NCBI GenBank assembly: GCA_029782145.1
Contig: JAKOVH010000023.1
Location: forward strand, 62,001-126,000
DNA: 64,000 nucleotides
DNA from: Actinomycetes bacterium
Lineage (GTDB): Bacteria > Actinomycetota > Acidimicrobiia > Acidimicrobiales > Acidimicrobilacustridaceae
Direction of reading: 5' to 3'
How positions within the stretch are numbered: position 1 is the first letter of the stretch; every line of letters begins with the position of its first letter. This document shows, piece after piece, positions 1 through 7,900 of this stretch. The notes beneath the pieces are model-generated. The model was not told the DNA's origin. It made no database searches and was given only the letters and a program-made list of their open reading frames with translations. The position numbers and the translations under genes are program-made.

Positions 1-127
1 CCAGGAACGGCACGTAGGCGCTGTGGTGCACGACCCCCATGGCGTCGGTCTCGGCGAACCGCACCCGCACGGGGTGTCGGAACACGTAGTCCGCAGGGTC
101 GTCGGAGAGGTCGAGCTCGATGCGCAC
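1..127 (-). CDS. 4-hydroxybenzoyl-CoA thioesterase-family (hot-dog) protein, 3' part cut by window edge
   Basis: Only the first 42 codons lie in the window. Translation of the minus strand shows the YbgC/4HBT signature: RVRF, then AETDAMGVVHHSAYVPF, with the catalytic-type Asp and the following Gly and His. Members hydrolyse acyl-CoA or aryl-CoA thioesters in the cytoplasm. I chose GTG at 127 because the hot-dog fold begins shortly after it and a CAGACT box lies 6 bases upstream. An in-frame ATG at 250 would add an Arg/Ala/Pro-rich extension that looks non-coding. The family call is firm; the substrate is unknown. The gene diverges from egtB. Confidence 0.75.
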   Translation of the reverse strand, partial: MRIELDLSDDPADYVFRHPVRVRFAETDAMGVVHHSAYVPFL

Positions 128-284
128 CGTGGCAGTCTGGCGCGGGACCACGACGGCCTCGGTGATCCGGTCCGGCCGGCGGCGTCGGACAGCGGGCGCC
201 GACGCAGCGGGGCCGGCGACGAGGAGCCGGCGACGAGGAACCGACACCATGGTGAGGAGCGAGCGGGCATGAGGGCCACAGGGC

Positions 285-290
285 TACGGT
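285..290 (+). promoter_or_regulatory. Leaderless -10 box of egtB
   Basis: TACGGT lies exactly 7 bases before the GTG start of egtB and there is no Shine-Dalgarno sequence. This is the usual geometry of an actinobacterial leaderless promoter, where transcription begins at the start codon. Confidence 0.5.
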
Positions 291-297
291 CGACCCG

Positions 298-1581
298 GTG
301 ACGATCACCGCCGAGCGCCTCGAGCGCCAGACGGATGCGCGGTTCCGCGAGGTCAGGGAGCACACCGAGCGGCTCGCCGCGCCCTTGAGCGCCGAGGACC
401 AGACCGTCCAGTCGATGCCCGACGTGAGCCCCACCAAGTGGCACCGGGCCCACACCACCTGGTTCTTCGAGGCGTTCGTGCTCGGCCCCCACCAGCCGGG
501 CTACGAGGTCTTCGACCCCGCCTTCGCCTACCTGTTCAACTCCTACTACGAGGGGATGGGGGAGCGGCACCCCCGCGCCGAGCGCGGCCTGCTCAGCCGC
601 CCCGGGGTCGCCGAGGTCGCCGCCTACCGGGCCCACGTCGACTCGGCCATGGTCGAGCTGCTCGGGGCGGCTCGCTCCGACGCGGTCGCCGGACTGGTCG
701 AGCTGGGCCTGCACCACGAGCAGCAGCACCAGGAGCTGCTCGCCATGGACATCAAGCACGTGCTCGGCGTGAGCCCGCTGCACCCCGCCTACGACGAGCG
801 ACCCGCCCGCCCGGCCGCCCACCGCCCGCTGGGCTGGCTCGAGCACGACGGGGGCCTCGTCGAGGTCGGCCACGACGGCGCCGGCTTCGCGTTCGACAAC
901 GAGTCACCCCGCCACTCCGCCGTGCTGCGGCCGTTCCTCCTCGCCGACCGCCCGGTGACGTGCGGGGAGTGGCTCGGGTTCATGGCCGACGGCGGCTACC
1001 GACGCCCCGAGCTCTGGCTCTCCGAGGGTTGGGCGTCGGTGACGGCGTCGGGGTGGGAGGCGCCGCTCTACTGGTTCCCCGACGGCGAGGGCGACTGGCT
1101 GGTCCACACCCTGCACGGCGTTCGGCGGGTCGACGCCGACCGGCCGGTGTGCCACGTGAGCCACTACGAGGCCGACGCCTTCGCCCGGTGGGCGGGTGGC
1201 CGGCTCCCGACCGAGCAGGAGTGGGAGGTGGCGGTCGCGGCGCGGCGTGCGGCGTGGACGCTCGCGCACGCCCCCGACGCCCCCGACGCCGGCGACGCAC
1301 CGGAGGAGCTCGAGCCGACGATGCCCGGCGCCGAGGTGTCACCGCTGGCCGTCGGCCAGGTCTGGGAGTGGACCGGCTCGGCCTACCTGCCCTACCCCGG
1401 CTTCCGGCCGGCCGCCGGGGCGGTGGGCGAGTACAACGGCAAGTTCATGGTGAACCAGCACGTGCTGCGCGGCGGCTGCTCGGCCACGCCGCCCGGGCAC
1501 GCCCGACTCACCTACCGCAACTTCTTCCCCTCGGCCTCGCGCTGGGCGTTCAGCGGGGTGCGGCTGGCTCGTGACGAGTAG
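298..1581 (+). CDS. egtB: Ergothioneine synthase EgtB (hercynine C-S bond-forming sulfoxide synthase)
   Basis: 427 residues: an N-terminal DinB-like domain followed by a C-terminal FGE-sulfatase-like domain ending NFFPSASRWAFSGVRLA. EgtB is a non-haem iron enzyme that joins hercynine to gamma-glutamylcysteine (or cysteine) using O2. The iron ligands are visible as H52 (in WHRAH) and H140 and H144 (in HHEQQHQE, the HX3HXE motif). R90 and R93 in GERHPRAER match the spacing of the two arginines tied to gamma-glutamylcysteine binding in mycobacterial EgtB, which favours that substrate (inference). The GTG start is supported by the TACGGT box. egtD follows directly, so the two are presumably co-transcribed. 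egtA and egtC are not next to them. Confidence 0.95.
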   Translation: MTITAERLERQTDARFREVREHTERLAAPLSAEDQTVQSMPDVSPTKWHRAHTTWFFEAFVLGPHQPGYEVFDPAFAYLFNSYYEGMGERHPRAERGLLSRPGVAEVAAYRAHVDSAMVELLGAARSDAVAGLVELGLHHEQQHQELLAMDIKHVLGVSPLHPAYDERPARPAAHRPLGWLEHDGGLVEVGHDGAGFAFDNESPRHSAVLRPFLLADRPVTCGEWLGFMADGGYRRPELWLSEGWASVTASGWEAPLYWFPDGEGDWLVHTLHGVRRVDADRPVCHVSHYEADAFARWAGGRLPTEQEWEVAVAARRAAWTLAHAPDAPDAGDAPEELEPTMPGAEVSPLAVGQVWEWTGSAYLPYPGFRPAAGAVGEYNGKFMVNQHVLRGGCSATPPGHARLTYRNFFPSASRWAFSGVRLARDE

Positions 1582-1591
1582 CCGGGAAACC

Positions 1592-2566
1592 ATGTCGGAC
1601 CTCACCATCGAGGTCCACCTCGGTCCCGACGACCGGCGGGTGGCGCTCGAGCGCGACGTGCGCGAGGGGTTGACCCGGCGGCCCAAGAGCCTGCCGCCCG
1701 TGTGGTTCTACGACGAGCGCGGCAGCCGGCTCTTCGACGAGATCACCCGGCTGCCCGAGTACTACCCCACGCGGGCCGAGCGCGAGATCCTGGTGCGCCA
1801 CGCCGCCGAGATCGTCCGCACGGCCGGGGTGTCGACGCTGGTCGAGCTGGGCTCGGGCACCTCGGAGAAGACCCGGCTCCTGCTCGACGCCATGGCGGAG
1901 GCCGACCTGCTCGGGTCCTTCGTGCCCTTCGACGTGAGCGAGGAGGTGCTCACCGCCGCCGCCGTGGCGATCGGGTCGGCCTACGGCTGCCGCGTCCACG
2001 CGGTCGTGGGCGACTTCCACCGGCACCTCGCCGCCATCCCCGACGCCGACGACGGCCGCCTGGTCGCCTTCCTCGGCTCCACCATCGGGAACCTCGATCC
2101 CGCGCAGCGGCGCCGCTTCCTGTTCGACCTCGACGCGGCGATGACCCGCGACGACCGGCTCCTGCTCGGCACCGACCTGGTGAAGGACGTCGACCGCCTG
2201 GTCGCCGCCTACGACGACCCGTCCGGGGTCACCGCGGCGTTCAACCGCAACGTGCTGGCCGTGCTGAACGCCGAGCTGCGGGGCGACCTCCGACCAGACG
2301 CGTTCGACCACGTGGCCTTCTGGGACGACGACAACGCCTGGATCGAGATGCGCCTGCGCGCCCGCCAGGCGCACTCGGCGCGCCTGGCGGCGCTCGACCT
2401 CGACGTGGACTTCGCGCAGGGCGAGGAGCTGCACACCGAGATCTCCTCGAAGTTCCGGCCCGAGCAGGTCAGCGCCGAGCTGCACGACGCCGGCTTCGTC
2501 GTCGAGGGCACCTGGACCGACCCCGACGGCGACTTCCTGCTCACCCTGGCCCGCCCGTACTGCTGA
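1592..2566 (+). CDS. egtD: L-histidine N-alpha-methyltransferase EgtD
   Basis: 324 residues, the usual EgtD length. The enzyme trimethylates the alpha-amino group of histidine with three S-adenosylmethionine to give hercynine, the substrate of EgtB. Family landmarks are PKSLPPVWFYDERGSRLF near the N-terminus, the SAM-binding segment LVELGSGTSEKT and FLGSTIGNLDP. The ATG at 1592 lies 10 bases after the egtB stop. An upstream in-frame GTG overlaps egtB and adds 7 residues, which is less likely. The pathway acts in the cytoplasm and makes a thiol antioxidant. Confidence 0.95.
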   Translation: MSDLTIEVHLGPDDRRVALERDVREGLTRRPKSLPPVWFYDERGSRLFDEITRLPEYYPTRAEREILVRHAAEIVRTAGVSTLVELGSGTSEKTRLLLDAMAEADLLGSFVPFDVSEEVLTAAAVAIGSAYGCRVHAVVGDFHRHLAAIPDADDGRLVAFLGSTIGNLDPAQRRRFLFDLDAAMTRDDRLLLGTDLVKDVDRLVAAYDDPSGVTAAFNRNVLAVLNAELRGDLRPDAFDHVAFWDDDNAWIEMRLRARQAHSARLAALDLDVDFAQGEELHTEISSKFRPEQVSAELHDAGFVVEGTWTDPDGDFLLTLARPYC

Positions 2567-2598
2567 CACCCGTAGGGGTGACCGCCCGTGGTGCGGGC
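2567..2598. terminator. Possible bidirectional terminator after egtD
   Basis: Two small hairpins lie between convergent genes: CACCC-GTAG-GGGTG (2567-2580) and GCCCG-TGGTG-CGGGC (2584-2598). There is no T-tract, as is common in this genome. The assignment rests on position and dyad symmetry only. Confidence 0.4.
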
Positions 2599-2604
2599 CG
2601 CCCC

Positions 2605-3816
2605 TCAGCTGCGGGGCACGCTGCTCCAGGGCACGTCCTTGTCGGCCCGGGGCTCGCCGGGCAGGCCGAGGACCCGCTCGCCGAGGATGTTGCGCTGGAT
2701 CTCCGACGTGCCGCCCTCGATGGAGTTCGCCCGCGACCGCAGGAACATCTTGCGGGCCGACCCCGGCGGGCCGACGAGGCCCAGCTGCTCGGAGCGGCGC
2801 ATGGTGTAGTCGTAGCCGGCGAGGGCCGAGGCGCCGAGCAGCTCCACGCTAAGCTCGTAGATGCGCATGTTGACCTCGGCGAACATGAGCTTGGCGATGG
2901 AGCCCTCGGGTCCGGGGTTGCCGGCCCGACGGTTGGCCGAGGCCCTCAGGTTGGTGAGGCGCAGCACCTCCGCCTCGACCCAGCGCTGGATCAGCAGGTC
3001 CTTCAGGGCGGGGGAGCGGTCGGCCGCCTCCTCACGCCAGATGCGGACTGCCTCGGCGATGGCGCCCGAGCCTCGGGTGGGCGCCCCGCCGCCCCCGCCG
3101 ATCGTGGTGCGCTCGTTGGCCAGGGTCGTCATGGCGACCCGCCAGCCCTCGCCGACGTCGCCGATGCGGTCGGCGTCGGGCACCCGCACCTCGGTGAGGT
3201 AGACCTCGTTGAACTCGGCCTCGCCGGTCATCTGCCGCAGGGGCCGAACCTCGACACCGGGGGCGTGCATGTCGAGGGCGAAGTAGGTCAGCCCCTTGTG
3301 CTTCGGCGCCTCGGGGTCGGTGCGGGCCACGAGCATGCCCCGGTCGGCCATGTGGGCGAGGGTGTTCCAGACCTTCTGGCCGGTGATCACCCACTCGTCG
3401 CCGTCGCGCACCGCCCGGCACCCGAGCCCGGCCAGGTCGGAGCCCGCACCCGGCTCGGAGAAGAGCTGGCACCACACGTCCTCGCCGGTGAACATGCGGC
3501 GCAGCAGGCGCTGGCGGGCCTCGTCGCTGCCGTGGGTCACCACCGTGGGCCCGGCCATGGTGAGCCCGAAGAAGTGGGCCGACGTGGGGCTGGCCGCACC
3601 CGCGTCGTGCAGCCTCCGGTCGACGGTGCGCTGGAGGCTCGGTGGCTGGCCCAGGCCGCCCCACCCCTCGGGGAAGTGGACCCAGGCCAGGCCGAGGTCG
3701 TACTGGCGGCCCCGCAGCTCGACGTCGTCGGCCGTGCGGGGGTCGAGCTCGGACAGGAGCTGGTCGAGGCGCTGGTCGACGAGCACGGTCCCGGTGGCGT
3801 TGTCGGTCGTCGTCAC
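2605..3816 (-). CDS. Acyl-CoA dehydrogenase (FadE-type)
   Basis: 403 residues, a full-length flavin-dependent acyl-CoA dehydrogenase introducing the alpha,beta double bond in an acyl-CoA. Visible features are the FAD/substrate region (WCQLFSEPGAGSDLAGL, then VITGQKVWNTLAH), the acyl-binding helical region and the C-terminal GGTSEIQRNILGERVLG signature. I chose GTG at 3816 because TAACCT sits exactly 7 bases upstream on the minus strand. A GTG at 3834 would add 6 residues. It diverges from the truncated haemoglobin gene. Chain length or ring specificity cannot be read from the sequence. Confidence 0.9.
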   Translation of the reverse strand: MTTTDNATGTVLVDQRLDQLLSELDPRTADDVELRGRQYDLGLAWVHFPEGWGGLGQPPSLQRTVDRRLHDAGAASPTSAHFFGLTMAGPTVVTHGSDEARQRLLRRMFTGEDVWCQLFSEPGAGSDLAGLGCRAVRDGDEWVITGQKVWNTLAHMADRGMLVARTDPEAPKHKGLTYFALDMHAPGVEVRPLRQMTGEAEFNEVYLTEVRVPDADRIGDVGEGWRVAMTTLANERTTIGGGGGAPTRGSGAIAEAVRIWREEAADRSPALKDLLIQRWVEAEVLRLTNLRASANRRAGNPGPEGSIAKLMFAEVNMRIYELSVELLGASALAGYDYTMRRSEQLGLVGPPGSARKMFLRSRANSIEGGTSEIQRNILGERVLGLPGEPRADKDVPWSSVPRS

Positions 3817-3823
3817 GCCGGCG

Positions 3824-3873
3824 AGGTTAGGCACGTCACACCGGGTCGCGCCGGCGGCCGGCGGGCCTACCCT
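3824..3873. promoter_or_regulatory. Divergent leaderless promoter pair
   Basis: The minus strand carries TAACCT (3824-3829) 7 bases before the dehydrogenase GTG. The plus strand carries TACCCT (3868-3873) 7 bases before the haemoglobin ATG. The two boxes face outward across about 40 bases, so the two genes could be co-regulated from this small spacer. Confidence 0.45.
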
Positions 3874-3880
3874 CGGGCGG

Positions 3881-4429
3881 ATGAGCGACGCCGCGCTGCC
3901 CGACGAGGCGGCCCGCCCCGACCTGGCGACCGAGGACGACGTCGAGCGGCTGGTGCGGGACTTCTACCGGCACGCCGCCGTCGACGAGGTGCTGGGCCCG
4001 GTGTTCGAGGCGGCCGACGTCGACTGGGCCGCCCACATCCCCCGCGTCACCGCCTTCTGGAAGTGGCAGCTGCTGGGCGGACGTCGCTACGAGGGGCGGC
4101 CGCTGCGCTCCCACGAACGGGTGAACCAGCTGGTGCCCTTCACCGAGGCGCACTACGAGCGGTGGCTCGAGCTGTTCACGACCACCCTGCACGACCGCTG
4201 GTCGGGCCCGGTGGCCGACCTCGCCGAGCGCCGCGCCCACCGGATGGCACGGTCGATGCGCAGGGTGCTCGCCGGCGACGACGACCTCGACCCGACCTGG
4301 CCGGAGGAGGGCGTCGTGCCCGAGCCGGCACCCGGGGTGGAGCGTGGCGCCACCGGCGGGGTGGTGATGCGGGTGGCGCTCGGGCGCACCGCCGACAGCT
4401 CTGACCGACGGGTCGAGAACGACCGGTAG
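3881..4429 (+). CDS. Group III truncated haemoglobin-like protein with C-terminal extension
   Basis: 182 residues. The first ~135 resemble group III truncated globins: RDFYRHAAVDEVLGPVF, then a W-x-x-H pair, FWKWQLLGG, and HERVNQLVPFTEAHYERW, where H78 falls in the F-helix region expected for the proximal haem ligand. Such globins bind O2 or NO, but physiological roles are poorly known. The last ~45 residues (Pro/Glu-rich, then GGVVMRVALGR) go beyond the usual globin length and match nothing I recognise. ATG at 3881 is preceded by a leaderless box. It shares a promoter region with an acyl-CoA dehydrogenase. Confidence 0.8.
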   Translation: MSDAALPDEAARPDLATEDDVERLVRDFYRHAAVDEVLGPVFEAADVDWAAHIPRVTAFWKWQLLGGRRYEGRPLRSHERVNQLVPFTEAHYERWLELFTTTLHDRWSGPVADLAERRAHRMARSMRRVLAGDDDLDPTWPEEGVVPEPAPGVERGATGGVVMRVALGRTADSSDRRVENDR

Positions 4430-4484
4430 TGTCGCGGCCGCGGGCCCCCGACCGGCCCCACGACCGACCCGACGGAGGAGTCCG

Positions 4485-4958
4485 ATGGAAGCAGTGCAGT
4501 TCGACGACATCGACGCGATCAACGCGCTGGCGTCGGAGGAGTTCGGCGAGTGGGGCCCCGAGATCGAGGTCACCCAGCAGATGATCGACGACTTCGCCGA
4601 GCTCACCGGTGACCGGCAGTGGATCCACGTCGACGTGGAGCGGGCCAAGAAGGAGAGCCCCTTCGGTGGCCCGATCGCCCACGGCTTCCTGACCCTCAGC
4701 CTGCTGCCGCAGATGTCGCTGAGCGGCATCGCCCTCAAGGGCCAGGGCAGCGCGGTGAACTACGGCGCCGAGTCGCTGCGCTTCCTCTCGCCCGTCCCCG
4801 CCGGCGCCCGGCTGCACGCCCGCAGCCGGGTGGTGAAGGCCGAGGCCAAGCCTCGAGGCACCCTCGTCACCAGCCAGGTCGAGGTGGCCGTCGTGGACTC
4901 GGCGAAGCCCTCGCTGCTGTACGGGATGCAGATCCTCTACACGCCGCCCGCGGGCTGA
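4485..4958 (+). CDS. MaoC-family (R)-specific enoyl-CoA hydratase
   Basis: 157 residues, the single hot-dog size of MaoC/PhaJ-type hydratases, which add water to trans-2-enoyl-CoA. The hydratase-2 motif is clear: GDRQWIHVD, then SPFGGPIAHGFLTLSLLP, giving the Asp-His catalytic pair and the AHG loop. ATG at 4485 has a strong Shine-Dalgarno (GGAGGAG) about 7 bases upstream. A TAGTGT box at 4427-4432 may be its own -10. With the nearby acyl-CoA dehydrogenase it would supply successive beta-oxidation-type steps (inference). Confidence 0.9.
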   Translation: MEAVQFDDIDAINALASEEFGEWGPEIEVTQQMIDDFAELTGDRQWIHVDVERAKKESPFGGPIAHGFLTLSLLPQMSLSGIALKGQGSAVNYGAESLRFLSPVPAGARLHARSRVVKAEAKPRGTLVTSQVEVAVVDSAKPSLLYGMQILYTPPAG

Positions 4959-4969
4959 GCGCCGCTCGG

Positions 4970-7900
4970 TCAGCTCCCGGTGCTGCGCTCCTCGCGCCAG
5001 GCGCTGACCACGGCGACGGCAGCGAGGCCGAGGACGGCGACGACGCCCAGGACGTGCGCCGCGTCGACGACCTTGGGCCACTCGAAGTTGCGGTAGCCGC
5101 CGCGCCACTCCTTGGCCACCGAGTAGGCACCGGCCACCGCCAACGCCGCGGGGGCCACGAGCCCCAGCGCCCGGTCGCCGCGGCCGAGCCGCACCACGGC
5201 GCCGGTGGCCACGGCCAGCACCACGGCCGCCAGCAACGAGGCCGCCACGTTCTGGTGGGGCAGGTTGAGGGCGGCGAAGATCCCCATGGCGCCCCCGAGC
5301 GCCACCGGGGCGGTCCAACCTCGTGACGGGGCCCGGCGCACGGCGTCGTCGGTGGCGTCGGGCTCCGCCGGCTCGTCGTCCTCGTCGTCGTCCACGCTGG
5401 CGGTGGCCCGGCGGCGCCGGCGCCACGACACGCCGAGGACGGCCAGGCACACCACCACCCCGACGACGGAGGTCCCGATGCCCGCCCACACGACCTTCTG
5501 GGGGGTCCACTCCAGGGTGATGTGGACCGTGCCCGAGGCCGGGTCGAGGGCCCAGCCGTTGGCGTAGCCCTGGATCAGCGTGGGGCCGCCGAGGTCACCG
5601 AGCTCGGCGCTCGAGGCGTGCCAGCCGTCGCTGAAGCTCTGGCCGAGCACCAGCCAGGTCGGCGCGTCGAGGCCGGTGACCTCGAGCTCGACCCGGTCGG
5701 ACCGCTCGTCGGTCACCGTGACCGTGGGCTGGGCGGCGGGCGGCGGTGGCTGCAGGGCGGCGATGACCTGGGGCATGGAGCCCGACGACGCCGCGGGCAC
5801 GGCGCCCCCGCCGGCCACGCTGGCCAGGGCCAGGCGGTCGACGTCGAGGCCGGTCGTCCGTCCGTCGGCGGTGGCGATGGTGGCGGTGCCCGGCCCGGCC
5901 TGGACGTCGGCGCAGCCGAGCAGCTCGAGGGGCCGGCGGGCCAGGGCGTCGGCCACGGTGCCGGTGACTCGCGCCGGCGTGGGGCGGCCGTCGATGCTGA
6001 CCAGGTCGCTGCGACAGCCCGTGTCGACCATGTCGTGAAGCGCCGCCGGGGCCACACCGAGCCCGGTCACGTCGGCCACGGCGACGGGCAGGGCGTAGTC
6101 GGCGCCGCCCAGCCACGGGTTCGTCATGCGGGCGTGGACGTCGTCGACGGTGAGCCGCCACGAGCGGGCGCTGGTGCCGGCCGGGACGGGGATGGTGACG
6201 CTGCGGGTGGAGCCGAAGCCACCGTCGGGGGCGTCGGGCACGTCGACGCCGGCGACGGTGGTGCCGTCGGCCGCCACCGACAGGTGGGCGGGCACCGAGT
6301 GGCGCCCGTCGGCGGCGAAGGTCACCGTCAGCTCCCCGGGGCTGACCTCGGTGGGGGCGTCGAGCTGGGCCCACGCCCCCGTGGTGTCGCCGATGGCGGG
6401 GGTCCACCACGTCGACGGGTCGCCGTCGAAGGCGCCGCGGCCCCGGTCGGCCACGTCGCCGGCGAGCCACGACGAGGCGCTCACCGTGGCGCCGTCGGCG
6501 CCTCCCACCAGGCCGGCCAGCACCTCGGGGCTCACCGACGGGTCGAGGCGCACGTCGCCGAGGAGCGTGAACGAGCGCGCCGACGGCAGCTCGACCACCC
6601 GGCGCATCGACTGCTCGGGATCGGTCCGCCCGGTGGCCTGCGGATCGGTGCGGTTGCGGGTGACGACCACGTAGAGGGGGTGGGCGAGGTCGTCGGTGCC
6701 CACCGCCGAGAGCAGGTCGGTCGGGAGGCGCAGGGCTTCGGTGACCTTCACGCCCGGGACGGTGATCTCGGCGAAGCCGACCCCGCTGTAGGACTCGTAG
6801 CTGGCCAGGCCACCCGGGTCGGTGGCCAGCACCTCGACCTCGATGCGGTCGGCCGTCGTCGACGGGAAGGTCACCGTCTGGCCGGGAGCGGCCATGCTCT
6901 CCGGTCCCAGGTCGACGTCGACGGTGCGGTCGCCGACCCGGAGCCGGGCCCGGGTGATGTGGCGGTTGCCCGCCGCCTGCTGCAGCGCCACGTGGTCGAT
7001 GGTCGTGGTGGCGTCGAGGCTCAGGCGGATGCGGTCGCCCACCACCTCGTCGAAGGCGCCCACGCTCCACGCCGTGGTGGCGTCGCCGTCGAAGGCCATG
7101 AACGGCCGGTTCTCCGGGGTGTACGACACCGGGTTGCCGTAGGCCGTGGCGTCGACGGTGGCACCGTGCTGCAGGGCCACGGTCTGGGAGTCGGTCGTCT
7201 GGCCCGGGAACACCGGCAGGCCGTTGTCGGAGGGGTCCCAGCGCAGGGCCTCCTCGTCGACGCGCTGCACGTGCCCCTCGTTCTCGCGGACCGATCCCCA
7301 CCGCAGGCTGCGCTTGGCGTTGGTGTCGGTGACCACGAGGGTCGCGCCCTTGTCGACCTGTGCCCGCAGGGCGTCGGGGTCGTCGGCGTACGTGGCCGAG
7401 AACAGGATGGCCTGCTCGGGGTCGAGCAGCCCCATGCCGGCCAGGTCGACGAGGCCCTCGGCGTCGCCGGCCACGACCATGGGGTTGGCCTGCGGGACGC
7501 TGCGCACGATGGGCAGCGCGTCGCGGACCGGGAAGATGGCGACCGGCGGGGTGGCGGGCTGGTCGCTCGGCTCGGCGAGCGCCTTGGCGTCGAGCAGCGG
7601 TTGGGGCGGCTGGGCGTCGTTGCGGCCCAGCGCTCCGAACATCTGCGGTGCGTCGAGGCCGGGGGTCGAGGTGAGGCTGTTCCACATCTGGTACGGCCGG
7701 GGCGTGTTGAAGCGCTCGTACTGCAGGTCGTTGCGCAGCACGATGTCGCCCGCCCCGAAGAGCCGGGCGAGGGGGGCCAGGGCGGCCTCCTCGGCGACGC
7801 CCTCCTGGTAGCGGCGGTCGAGGGCGAGGAGCAGGGCGGCCGACGCCGGCTGGCCGTCGGGGATCAGCTGGCGGGCGAGGTAGGAGCGGTCGGTGATGCC

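Noticed and set aside
23..301. A 92-codon plus-strand frame at the window start
   Set aside because: Antisense to the clear thioesterase motif on the minus strand.
1702..4404. A 900-codon open frame on the plus strand
   Set aside because: It runs out of frame through egtD and antisense to the dehydrogenase gene; Arg/Pro/Gly-rich with no domain. High GC gives long false frames.
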